Assembly (NCBI RefSeq): GCF_963675165.1
Contig: NC_087380.1
Span: forward strand, 1,103,303 to 1,167,302
Direction of reading: 5' to 3'
DNA from: Halichondria panicea
Lineage: Eukaryota; Porifera; Demospongiae; Suberitida; Halichondriidae
Length of the DNA: 64,000 nt
A program made the translations under genes and the position numbers. The notes beneath the pieces are model-generated. The model had not been told where the DNA came from. It worked only from the letters and a program-made list of their open reading frames with translations, and made no database searches. The first letter of the stretch is position 1, and the number at the start of each line of letters is the position of its first letter. Below, in pieces: positions 44,181 through 56,300 of this stretch.

Positions 44181-44384
44181 TGCTGCGACCACTTCACATG
44201 TCCATTCTGTAACCATGAAAGATAGTGTGAAGTTGACCGCAAAAGCATTTATCTGTTTGAAAGTTGTTTTACTTTCAGTTTCACTTTACCTCACCGGCCT
44301 CATTTCAAAAGGGGGGCGTGTGCTCCTGCCAACCACGTGGCATCAAATCATTATAGTGAATGCTGCTGGGTTTACTAGGTAATT
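44181..44384. promoter_or_regulatory. Compact divergent promoter between gene L and AASDH
   Basis: Only 204 bp separate the two start codons, which point away from each other, so both genes must share or abut core promoter sequence unless more 5' exons exist. The left half retains the array flank (ATCTGTTTGAAAGTTG). The right half holds a G-rich run near 44310 and no obvious TATA box. Confidence 0.55.
44271..44290 (-). promoter_or_regulatory. Interferon-stimulated-response-like element upstream of gene L
   Basis: On the minus strand the sequence contains GTGAAACTGAAAGT, a perfect GAAANNGAAA core as bound by IRF-family factors in other animals. It lies about 90-110 bp upstream of the L start codon. 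The aligned flanks of the other array genes lack it (they read GATCTTTACCC there). A 10-bp match can occur by chance; the support is position and the immune-like gene beside it. Confidence 0.4.
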
Positions 44385-47300
44385 ATGAGCCTCCTGGACT
44401 GCATCTGCTGCAGGAGACATGGCCACAGTGTTGCTGCATGCTGGGACCCGTGTTCTGGAGAATTGTTATCCATGGTTACCTATTCTGAGCTGCAAGAAAA
44501 GGCTCTTCAACTAGCTACTATTCTAAGGAACCACCATTCAGCCTGTGGTAATGTGGGACTGTATGGGGAGTGTTGTCCAGAGGTGATTGCTGCATTGATT
44601 GCTGTGATGGCTATACCGGGAGCTTACGTTCCACTCTCAATTCATCAGCCATTGAAGCAACGAGTGGAGTTTCTACGCAAGAATGGAATTGATATTATAC
44701 TGGTACAAGAATCTGTCCTAGAGGTGGGTCACTATACATTGTGTTAGGTTTAGATTCGTGCATTGTAATTTATTATAGTTGCTCACTTCTGAAATTCAGC
44801 ATGTGGCAGGGCTGCATTGAGGGGGTGTATAAAATCCTGGATGGCGGGCCTGTAACAGTGGTATAGTTTAGTATAATTATACTAAGAGTAGGAGGGGTTG
44901 TCATGTTAAGGATGGTGGCACTGACTGAGAAGTAACTGTAACCCCAACCCCGAAAGCAGAATAGTACGTATCAATAATCCACTGACCCTCTCCCCACCTA
45001 GACATTCCTGAGTGATGCCATCACCCTCCTTCCCGACTGTACTCTCTCTCTTAGTTGCCACACTCTAGCATACGGACTGGTTCTCGCCAGACTACACTGG
45101 ACAGGCCCGGCCAGCACAACTACTGAGTCTGCCAACCACGGCCCGGCCAGCACAACTACTGAGTCTATCAACCACGGCCTGGCCAGCACAACTACTGAGT
45201 CTGCCCCCACTACAAACACTCGCAATGAACCTGCATTTCTAACTAAATACAGAGAAGAAGTGAACACTTACTGTTGGCCGTGTCAGAAAGAAGGCCGTGC
45301 TTCCAACCCATGGCTGCTACCAAGTACCGCCCACTCATCCTCACCAGCCTATGGTACCGCCCACTCATCCTCACCAGCCTATAGTACTGCCCACGCATCA
45401 TCACCAACATATGGTACCTCCCACTCGTCCTCACCAGCCTACAGTACCGCCCACGCATCCTCACCAGCATATGGTAACGCCCACGCATCATCACCAGCAT
45501 ATGGTACCGCCTACGTCCTCTCAACTTCTGGTACAACTGGAGACCCAGTGATTGTACAAGCACTTCATTGCAGTATAGTACCCAATATTGTGGATCTGAG
45601 GGAGAGATTCTCGTGTGGAGAGTATGATGTCGTCTTTAATGCCGCTCCTTTGACCTTTGACCCATCTGTTGTTGAGGTCAGTTCATCACATGCACTATGA
45701 CGATGGTGTCATTATTATTATGATTATAAGTTATATATATATATCTGTGTGAATGTGCTTATGTGGTGTTGCTGCTTTCAACTGTTTTCTCCTAGATTTT
45801 GCACAAAACAAATAAAATTCGATTTGTTCTGTCCCTCTGCAGATCTTTGTATCGCTATCTTCAGGGTCATCTCTGCTCACAGTGCCAGAGAATGTGAAGA
45901 GTATCCCTTCACAGTTGGCAAAGGCTCTACGATCTGTTACCGTGCTACAAGCCACACCCACTTTAATTAGACGGTTTGGCAGAGAGGAGCTGAGACATGG
46001 CTTGCTGGGACCTTATTCTAAATTAAAAGTCCTTGCATTCGGAGGAGAAAGCTGTCCCGATTACAACACACTGGCTACGTGGAAGGATTGCAAGGTAGTA
46101 CCAGTAGTGGGCGAACTGAAATTATAATAGGTACTCTGTAATTATGGTGTGTGCGTAGATATAATTATTCTTTTAATTTTATTGTTTGATGTGCTGTAGA
46201 CGTGTCCACTTAATTATTATCTCTTTCTTTCCACAGAATGCCACCACATTTTTCAACCTCTATGGACTGACCGAGGTGTCTAGTTGGGCCACTTGTTATC
46301 AATTTCCAGATGCTGCCGGAACCGTGTTACTAGGCAACCCACTGCTGGGGTCAAAGGTGGAGGTCCGGAATGACGAGGGTCAACCAATAGAGTGTGGAGA
46401 AGGTGTAATTTGGACGGGTAAGAAAAAATTACATCAAACCACATGTATAGCCAGCGTCTAGTGTAGCATCTTCGAGCAGCCATAACTTGATACAATTTCA
46501 ATGATGTTGTGGTTTTCTAAAAGAAGCTTCAATAGTTCGTAGCTATTTTATTTGTATCATATAATTATAACACGACTAGTTTTTCGAAGCTAGTGTACAT
46601 CAAACGGTTAATTACTTCGCATGCTATTTATCCTGCTTGGAATTATTACTGCCACAATAATAATCATTATGTAATATTCGTACATTTCTTGTACTGTTGC
46701 AGGTGGTGACTATCGTGTGTGCTTAGTGGGTGATGAGAGTGTGATGTGTGAGGATGGTGGGCGTATGAGGTGTACGGGGGACGTGGGGAGGGTGCTCCCT
46801 GGAGGAGGTGTGGTCTATGTCGGCCGACGAGACAGACAGGTGAAGAGGCGAGGCCACAGAGTCAACCTGGACTATATTCAACATGTGAGATTATGTGTGC
46901 ATTGTTTTGTGTGTAGCTTTTTAAGAGAATTTTTTAATCTACGTGCATGTGGTTTTTTCAATATCAATTTGTAGTTTCTCGATCAGACTATTACTCCTAA
47001 AATAGCAAGCGGATTGAGGCAAATGATAATAATAATAATAATGATTTAATTGTGTGGGTGTGTGGGGAGGACCTCAGGACAAGGCTGTGCAGGTGTGTGG
47101 TGTGGGTGCTCATCCAAGCGCGAGGGCCTGAGAAACTACAAATTGACTCTGAATAACGTACTTGATATGTAATGTGTCAGTAAGTACATTGTGCGCCACT
47201 GTCTCCACTACTGCAGGGGATTGAGTCACTGGACCACGTCACGTCGTGTGTGGTGACCACGACCTCCTCAGGCCATGGACCCCGCCCACAAGAGCAAGGG

Positions 47301-50300
47301 AAAATCCCCCACCCACAATCTGTCTCAGAAGTTTTGGTAGCTTTCATTGTGCCGGCTGAGATATTGAAAGTGAATGTGAGCAAGTATTGCGGTGATGTGT
47401 TTGCTGCATTGAGAGCCACTCTTCCTCGATCCTGTGTTCCTGATGAGATTGTGCTGATAAAGCAACTGCCTCTGACCCACCACGGTAACTGTACAGTAGC
47501 TTGTTGGAGGGAATGCCATACTCACCATCAGAATTTTAGTTACAGAGAGCTGATTCTTTTTCAAAATGAAGGGGGCCTAACGTTAAATAGAGCATCTTTA
47601 AATGGCCAGAAATTTAGTTTCGTTGGTCTAGTTTTATGATTGTATGACTTGTGTGTATTTGACCTTTACTACCTTCCATTCTCTCAGGTAAAGCTGACAT
47701 CACTTCTCTCACAAGCTACTCTAACCCAGCTATCTACATCGAGTCTCCATCAGAGGGGGACCTCACGACAAACAAACCACTGAGCCAGGAACTACTGAGT
47801 AATCTACTCTGTGAATCAGCTCTGTGTACTACAGGTGTATCTGCCTGGGGCAATGATGTCAGGCTAACAGAACTAGGAGCTAACTCCTTCGACATTGTTC
47901 GATTATCCACTCACTTTCTGAAGATTGTTCCGTCTCACGCTGCAACTGAAGACATAGAATCTGCACTGGTTGAATTACTCCTGACTGCAACTCTAGACGA
48001 GGTGGCCACTCAGCTATTCAATATGCTCCAAGATGGAACAAAGAGAAAGCGTTTTATTTCCGATAATGAGTTACCAACAGGGCGTAAGTCTGCTAGGGTC
48101 ACGCACTCAGTACAAGGTCAAAGTTCTCAACAGGAGGTGTTGAGTTGGAGAGCAGGGAAAATGTTCAGAAATGGGCAGTAAGTGAATAGCAAATACTATA
48201 AGTACACGTATATAGTACCTCCAGCTTATGCCCTTACGTACAATTGTCTCTATAATGCTCAGTGTAAAAGTCATGTATGGTACTTTCAGTGTATGCCCAA
48301 GTATGCAATTCTCTTTATTATTACCCGAGGCGCGCGTGGGCGGCCACGGGTATAGTAGTCTGTTTGTTTGTTTGTTTGTTTGTTTGTGATTGGCTTTTCT
48401 ACTCACCTGGATGCCACAGCACTGCGTTTACAGCATGGATAGCCTTCACACAACAATATCTTGGTTTAAATAGTGGCAGATTTTGATGTTAAAGCTTCTT
48501 TGTCGAGCAAAAGCTAAGAAGCTTGAACAAGCTTGTGACTAGGTCTGCTTACCTGGATGTTCTAGCACTGCGTTTACAGCATGAGTAGCCTCCACACAAC
48601 AAGTTAGTACTTTGGATAGTGGCAGCTTTCAGTGTTAAAGCTTCGTTGTCTAATAAAAGCGAGCAAAATGTAGCTTGAACAGAACTTGCACATGCGTTAC
48701 TTATAACTGAAGTGATCCTGTACCAAGAACTATGGAACAGGGTCACTAAAGTAGAAAGCTGTATATACCAAGAACAATGGAACAGGGTCACTAAAGCAGA
48801 AAGCTTCAATTATAGCTCCTGCTTTTGGAATCTAGGACCTGGAGCCATACTTCTCTGAGACTCCAGGCTTCTTGCTGTGATCCTAATCCACAGTGCATAT
48901 ACTACCACTAGATACCTGTTCTCAAATGTTTCAGCATGCCGCCTCCAGTCTGGTTTAGTTTTATTGTTCCTTAGTTGCTGTGCAAGTCATACGTGATAAC
49001 AACATCACTATATGCACTGCATTATATTTCATAATCATGTCACCAGCCGAGGGTTTGCACTTTAGTGCTCTAGTTTATTCAGCGTTTCTCTTCTATAATT
49101 ATATGCAGGCTACTTCCTCACTTCATTTCAGATGACCACAGCAACCTCTCTTTTGACAAACGCTCTCTCCACTTCACTGTTCGTTGGAGTGTGAACACGG
49201 GTAAGTGTGTGGACTCCTCCCCCCTCCTCGTGGTGGGAGGCCTCAGCGGTGGGCCCACTATCTTCATCGGCTCTCACTCTGGACTGTTCCAGGCCATCGA
49301 GCATCTGTCGGGGGCTGTGAGGTGGAGACAGCAGCTGCCTGATAGGATCGAGTCCTCGGCTTGTGTGTCAGCATGTGGATGCTACGTGGCTGTCGGTGAG
49401 GCATGTATGTATACTGGATGCCTGTAGATCCTGTAGGTACCTTAAGTATACCTTAAGATGGCATATTTTCACAGGCAGATTTATCTGCGATTTCACTGTT
49501 TACGGTATTGTGAAATTAATGTTATTCATATAGTGGCTATAATTATTCATTTTCTAATTATCTGCGAATAAAAATGTTGCAGCAATAGCAGAAATTAATA
49601 CCCGCGAAAGTATATCACCTTAAGTACTGTAATACTGTAATACTGATTGTGCTATGTATTGTACTGTAAATGCGTGGGTGGTGAAAGAATGCACGCTACT
49701 GCTAATCATGTGTGGCAGTGTGTATTGTGTGTGTGTTCATATAAATTATACATGTTTGCAATATTGTTAGTTCCGGTATAGATATACTAACCAGTGGCTT
49801 ACTACGACTGTTTAAGCAATGTTGTACAGACTTTCAAACTGCCATAACTCATAAAAGAAAGGACCAGATCTGGAAACTGACTGCACTGGCTTTTGTGTGT
49901 GTATGTATATTTCCTGTGTCTATTTACCGTGCGTATATACACATGCATATGATTTTAATCATTAATTTTATCAATAACTTTTTGATTACCGATTTCTTAA
50001 CGAAACAGTTGCTATAGAAACTCAGAGTGTTATACACAAAATAATTAGATCAAAATGGTTAATGATTTGTGAAATTTTACTAGTTAGCAAGTTCTCTTTG
50101 AAGCCTCTTAGCCGTGTATTTATCACCTCTTTTGATCTAGTCGACATCATAGCATTCCTACTAACCATCTAGATAAAGTAAAAATTCATTGGTAGTTACA
50201 TAAAATGAATCAAGGTTAGATAGACTATATTCGCTGTTTGCTCTACAACTACTACCATCATCATTCTCCACAAGCCATATCGTCATGACGTCTCGAATCT

Positions 50301-53300
50301 CTTTGCTCTCTGCTAGATCTGATTTTGCTAGCAGTTCCAGCACTCTATTCTTTGCTAAGAGTGGCTTTGCCTCCATCCACAAAGCTGTGGCTAAGAACAA
50401 TCATGTTCGTGTCAAGATTCTCCTAGGCACGGCTACAAACCAAGAAAGGCTCACCAGGGACAAACGAAGGATGACTCCATTACTAGTAGCTGCTACGTTC
50501 GGTTCCACTGCAGCTTTCCAAATACTGATGAACTCTGGAGCAAATTTCAAAGCTCGATCTGCTGATGGTTTAACAGTCGTACAATGTGCCGCTGCTCATC
50601 GCCATAGTAGCATTATTCTCTCACTAAACTCGGAACATCTTCTCTGTGGCTTGCAAGAAATCTTCGAATATTTGAGTTCATTTCCTGAGATGAAAGAAAT
50701 GCACAATACTCTGATAGTACTCGATCATGCCATTGCGGCTCGGGTGTGTGTGGGCGGAGTCAACAGCACAACACTACAAGAGAAGATCTTACAATGCAAT
50801 GGGCTGCATGTTCTAGCCGACATCTTAGACGTGTGTACAAGAAACGACTCTGAAACCATGATGAATCTAATTGGTACCGTGGCAGTTCAAATCATCGAGA
50901 AATTGTCCAGCTGTGTTTTAATAGTCCCTGGAATCCTCACCACTTCAATTCCACACAGCGTTGTCATTGCAATGCAGACGAACTCTGAGACGCTAGTATC
51001 TGCCCTTGCTATTTTGAAGAAGATGACAAAAGAAGTTTTTCTAGAATTAGGAGCTCCTTCGATTATCATGAACATTGCTATGACCTCGCAGAGCGAACAC
51101 GAACGAGAGGTTACCATAGAAAGCATGTGCAGTATTACAGATATGGCACAAATCTATTACGAGCTTGGTTTTCTACAAAATATTCTCCAGCTACTCAAAA
51201 GACCATCGCTAGGTAACAAGTTCTTACTTATCATTCTAAATTTATTGAAAGTCATGATAAACGTTGGAGGGAAGGTTCTAATAGAAATTGTTGAAGTTGG
51301 ATTTATGCAAGTTTTATTGGAACATTTTATGAATCAGAGCACCGTGGTTACTATCCAAATAATGTCATTGCTCAGAACTTTATGTTTAAATAGCGATAAA
51401 GCACGTAGTATTATCACAAAATCAAAGCAAGCTTTACAAAAACTAATCCACCTGTCGAGGTTCTATTTAAATCAAGATTCCAAATTTGAATCGTTTGAAA
51501 TTGTCTGGTTGTTAGCTGAAAATTCGGACAAAGAGAGAACGGGTTTAGCCTGTTTGTTAGGGTCGGCTTGCATCATGCGTGTTTTGAGTGTAGGGAGCAG
51601 CCAGTTCCAGTTCATAGCTGTCACGATGCTTAGACTCATATCCCCAGACGTGTACGGACTACAAGACGAAATAACAGGCGCAGGAGGTGTGGCTTCAATT
51701 CTCAAGCTAATACGATTAGCTAGTAGTGATGTTCAACTAGAAGCACTGAAGGTGTTGGAAAATCTAAGTTACGACATTGCTTTGCGAACGAATAAAAACA
51801 CTCAAAAATCTATATTGGAATTGGGCGCTATTCAACTTTTGCTTAGACTATATTCAACAACTAAAGATGATAGACTGAAGCTTCAGGCTTGCTGTACGCT
51901 AGCCGCTGTTTCCATTGGCAACCCAGCTATGAAAATAACTATTATTCACGATGCGAAATTCTCTCTCAAAGAATTAATCGAAGTAATTGACAGACCTCAA
52001 CAGGACCAAACTGTGCTGTGTACAGCGATGAGAGCGCTCTGTTACTATGCATACAATAGCACCAAAACGCAATTGAGCATTTGCGAGGTCAAAAAAGTGT
52101 CAGTTGAACCTTTCAGAAATTTAATGTCTAGCAGAGACAAATTTGTGAGCTCACTATCCGCCTTTCAACTTATTGTTTTGGTGAGAGTACTAGAAACTAA
52201 AGAAGACAAAACACAAATAGTAGCTAATAGTTTGCGACTTTTGATTAACGAGCTTGAGTTAGCAGTAGGCCGGGAAAATATCTCACTACAGGTTCATATT
52301 TGCTCCTTATTGAGTGCTTCACTGCACATTCGTGTTGGTCTGCCAAATGCTGTGCTTGCGTATGGTGTAGCATCAATCCTCACCAGACTATTGCTGTCTG
52401 ACATCGAGCAATGTCGTAGAACGTCCGCCATTACACTCAGCTACCTCACACTCACCCCCAGAGGATCCAGAACCATTCTTGGCTATTGCAGAAAGTCTCC
52501 ACGGCTATTCCAACTATTGAAACGGCACAGTGCTGGCTACGTTTTGTCGGGAAGTTTTCTGGAGGGTTGGGAGCACTACCGAACTACTCACCTCCTCCGA
52601 GCGGAGAGGGGGTGGGCTGTACAAGAGGAGGAGTTAGTGGCAGCACCAATGGCAGAAGCTAAAGTGTTCGGTAAGTGAATTAAGTATCCAATTTTTTTTA
52701 CACTGTTGAATATGTAAATATTTAAACGTTTAAAGTGTATTTAAATAACAGTCCTATCTTCTCTCCCTTGCATATACAGGGTCTTGGTGCATTGACTGTG
52801 ACACTACAATTCTAATCAAAGATGACAGAAAGACCCCCTCTGATGATTATACCCCCCACCCTGACAACAGTAGACCACCTCTAATATCCATCGAAACTTT
52901 GAGTTCTTCGCCTAAGACACCATCTTTCGCACACGGACAGCAGCTGCCTCTCAGTAATGCCTCGAGGCCGGACAGTACATTACAGTCACTCAAACTGCCT
53001 AGTATTGCTGTCAATAACCACTTGGTTGCTCATTGTTTTGCTGATACGTATAAAAATCAATTTGAAATATGAATTGTCAAGTCACTTTTATAATTGTATA
53101 TAACATGCTGTTTGAGGTATAATAATTATATGTACTTGCATGTGTGTACTTGATGGCATGCGGTGTACAGTACAACCTCGATTATTCGAACACCTTGGCT
53201 CCAGAGACAGGATGAATAACTGGTTACTAAATTGAAGTAGCATTCTGTTTGAGCTATATAGTATAACGTGAACAGTGCATGCATGCATGGACACAATTTC

Positions 53301-56300
53301 TCACACAAATGATACTTTCAGTTTGTATACCCACAAACACACGCACACGCTTTTACCGTATATTCATCAGATGGCTACACCTGAGGCATAATAACCAAAT
53401 ACAGATTTTCTACTTATCAATAACCTGCCATGTATGTTCCTTTTGAGTGCCCATGAATAAATATACTGGCAGACAGTCTGCCTATGACTTTGCAGCTCTA
53501 ATAACACGTGTATACCAACATGCAATTTCGGGTATACATGAATATACTCCCTGTCATGGTTAAAAATCACCTGATATTCAGCTTCCACAAGCAATATCTA
53601 TAACACAGTCACAAACCAACAGCATTAGACTGTTTTGCGAGCAATCGAACATTAATTATGCCAACTTTTAGAGCGTTGATCACTTCGCAAAAATAATTAT
53701 ACCATGATTATTTTTGTTATAATTATACTGGTGATGACATACGATCTTTGCTGGAACGCAATAGTTAGATCGCAAAAGGTCAAATTTTCTGCTGATTTGG
53801 TTCATTCGTAGGTTTTTCACCAGCATGCAAGTAACACACATTACCACGCTAAATATAATCACACACACAGAGTTACGATTTGAACAGTGGGAATTTTTTT
53901 CAGCATGCAAAACAGCACTATAGCAAACATTACATACCTAAAGGTTTTCCTCCAAGATGTCTGCATAATTATATAATGGTGTTTATTATAGATAATTATA
54001 CAAAAGACTCCATGGTAACAGCATTACACACAATACTAATCCTACACACACTGTTACATAACATCTAATTGGCAAACTATAGTCTAATCCTAGCAATACA
54101 CATGCAAGAACTTATTGAAGCAACTATAGGACAACACAACTAGCTAACTCAATCATCGTTTTCTACGGTCAGTACACAGTGACACTTGTTATTGGTCTCG
54201 TCTTTCGAATACTCTGGACACTTACAAAAAACTTGATAAGCAGACACAATTCTGTGTCTGTTGTTACTATCAGCTGCTCCAAGTCCCGCACCTGTGCTTG
54301 CTCCAGCACCTCCCCCGACAGCAAGACCACCAAAGAAACCGAGAACCCCACCAATAATTCCACCTATGATGGTCCCCGCCACTGGCACAACGGATCCAAT
54401 CACAGCCCCTGAAACTACGCCTCCAGCGGTACCTCCGGCAGCACCAAGACCTGCACCAAGACCACCTGCAATAGCCGCTCCTTTCTTGACTGGAAGCCTG
54501 GGGTATACACGAATTTGAAAATCTGTCTGAACACTGAGTTCCAAGTCTTGTGCAAGGGAACCGCTGTTCCTAGGTCTTTCCTTGACAACCGTGATAATTT
54601 TTATGAAACTTTTCAAGTCATCTCTGTCTATGCGGAATCCATTGGGAAGTATCTCTCTGGCTACAGTCTCAAGAGCTGCTTTTATCTGGGGTTGAATGAG
54701 AGTTTTAATAGTGTTCTCTTCGGTGTTAGACATTTTAAATTAAGATGTCCCAATAGTACCAACAGACAGCTGAGTTTAGTTCTGGACTATAGTTTTCTAA
54801 CTATGGAGTTTATTGATCAGTAGATCTGTTACTAGCTATTTCACGAGCTATATCCAATCAATGTTGAACAATATACTGACCCCCCACATGCAAACAAGTG
54901 TGAAATGCCACATCATCCAACTAAATACATGCATTGACTTCACTCTTGATATGAATAATTTATGAGAACTATAAATTACTGTCAATTACTTAATGTACAT
55001 ACATAGATTGATACCGTATAGCGGGTTACTTTCGAGGCATTAATTTGTGCGCTCAAACTAAACATTTTGCGAATTTTATTTTTGAGGTTAAAATGACCAC
55101 ACCCCTACAGTAGAGAGATCTTTTAACCGATGTAAACCAATTTTCGAGGTTCAAGGTTAATCCTAGAAAACCTCGAACATTATAGTACCTCAAAAATAAT
55201 CAGCTATACGGCACCTCCATGATAATAGTTATTACATGGCTATGTGTAAAGGCCCATGACCACAATCTACTACATACCGGGCCAATAAACAGCTTGTGGC
55301 ACAAATTGCCATGTAATAACTACTTTGTTGCCTTGCATGAAATTCTGCATAGAAACCACTTGCGGCATAGATACGAACAAAAATGATAATTTGGTAGTTT
55401 TATTCTGTTTTTGGTGGCTAGAATTACATCGAAACCATACATATGCTGTCTAGTACATTTATCACAGGAACAATAAATGTGTCATTCAGTGTCACTATAA
55501 AAGCAATGATTTGAAGAGTATACAGGTGGAGGGAGGGTGGGCTCTCAACATGCAATATACTGGCATAACTGTTCCTTTGATCTCAGAGGTCAAAAGGCAA
55601 CAAACTGTTGTTATACTACATCATTATAATACTAAACTTTACATGCATATTTTCTCAGTTACACTTCGACAACTATAATACATTTGGGTGTCTATATGAA
55701 TATTTTAAATACTAGACAGACAGTCTGGCTATGGCTGAGCAGCTCTAGCACGTGTATCGAAATTAATAACGATTATCGATAATCTTTGGCATACGTGAAT
55801 ATGAATATTCTCCTTGTTAAAGTTAAAAATCACCTGATATTCAATCAGCTTTCACATTGCTTGTAGCTAAGGTTACTGTCTAGCATTTTCTCATGAATAT
55901 AATGTTTTGGAGGACCAAGAAAGTATAGAATACTACACAATCTATTTGTTTTGTACAAAAAATGCAGTGGCTATAATTATTATAAGTTGTAGACAAGAAA
56001 TACATCAAAACCGCTAAGCATGCACAATCATTTTGTCAGCCTACTGAAGCTTCTATAATAGGAAGGAAGGGAAAGGGAAACTCGAAGAGAAATTTTTTAT
56101 GCACGCAAGCCAGTAGCTCTCTGTATAGAGAGATTGAGCGTATTTTTCGACACTTATCGCCTATATACTATAGCGGCTATAACTCTTTCCGATTGTAGTT
56201 TAAGGTACATGCATGCACAGTCATTTTCTTAGTTTAACTTTGACCCTCCCATAAATATTGCGGATAATCGGATAATTAAAGGCCTGTGTTTAATATCCCC

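Noticed and set aside
45326-45505. CRISPR-like array
   Set aside because: The units are contiguous with no spacers and encode an in-frame peptide repeat in a eukaryotic exon.
45243-45563. Open frames on the other strand and in other frames over the AASDH minisatellite
   Set aside because: They are by-products of a 30-bp repeat whose length is a multiple of three, so every frame stays open. The P-loop frame is the true one.
48107-48486. Open frames around the TTTG repeat as an extra AASDH exon
   Set aside because: No similarity to AASDH. Exon 7 joins exon 8 in the correct phase from the GTAAGT donor at 48084, without them.
50161-50400. Minus frame over the 5' end of the ANKAR-like gene
   Set aside because: Antisense shadow with no domain; the 797-codon plus frame is clearly the gene.
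54169-54518. Three other frames over the glycine-zipper gene
   Set aside because: They result from GC-rich Gly/Ala codons being open in several frames. The 194-residue frame is the longest, and only it gives a sensible start, membrane segment and end.
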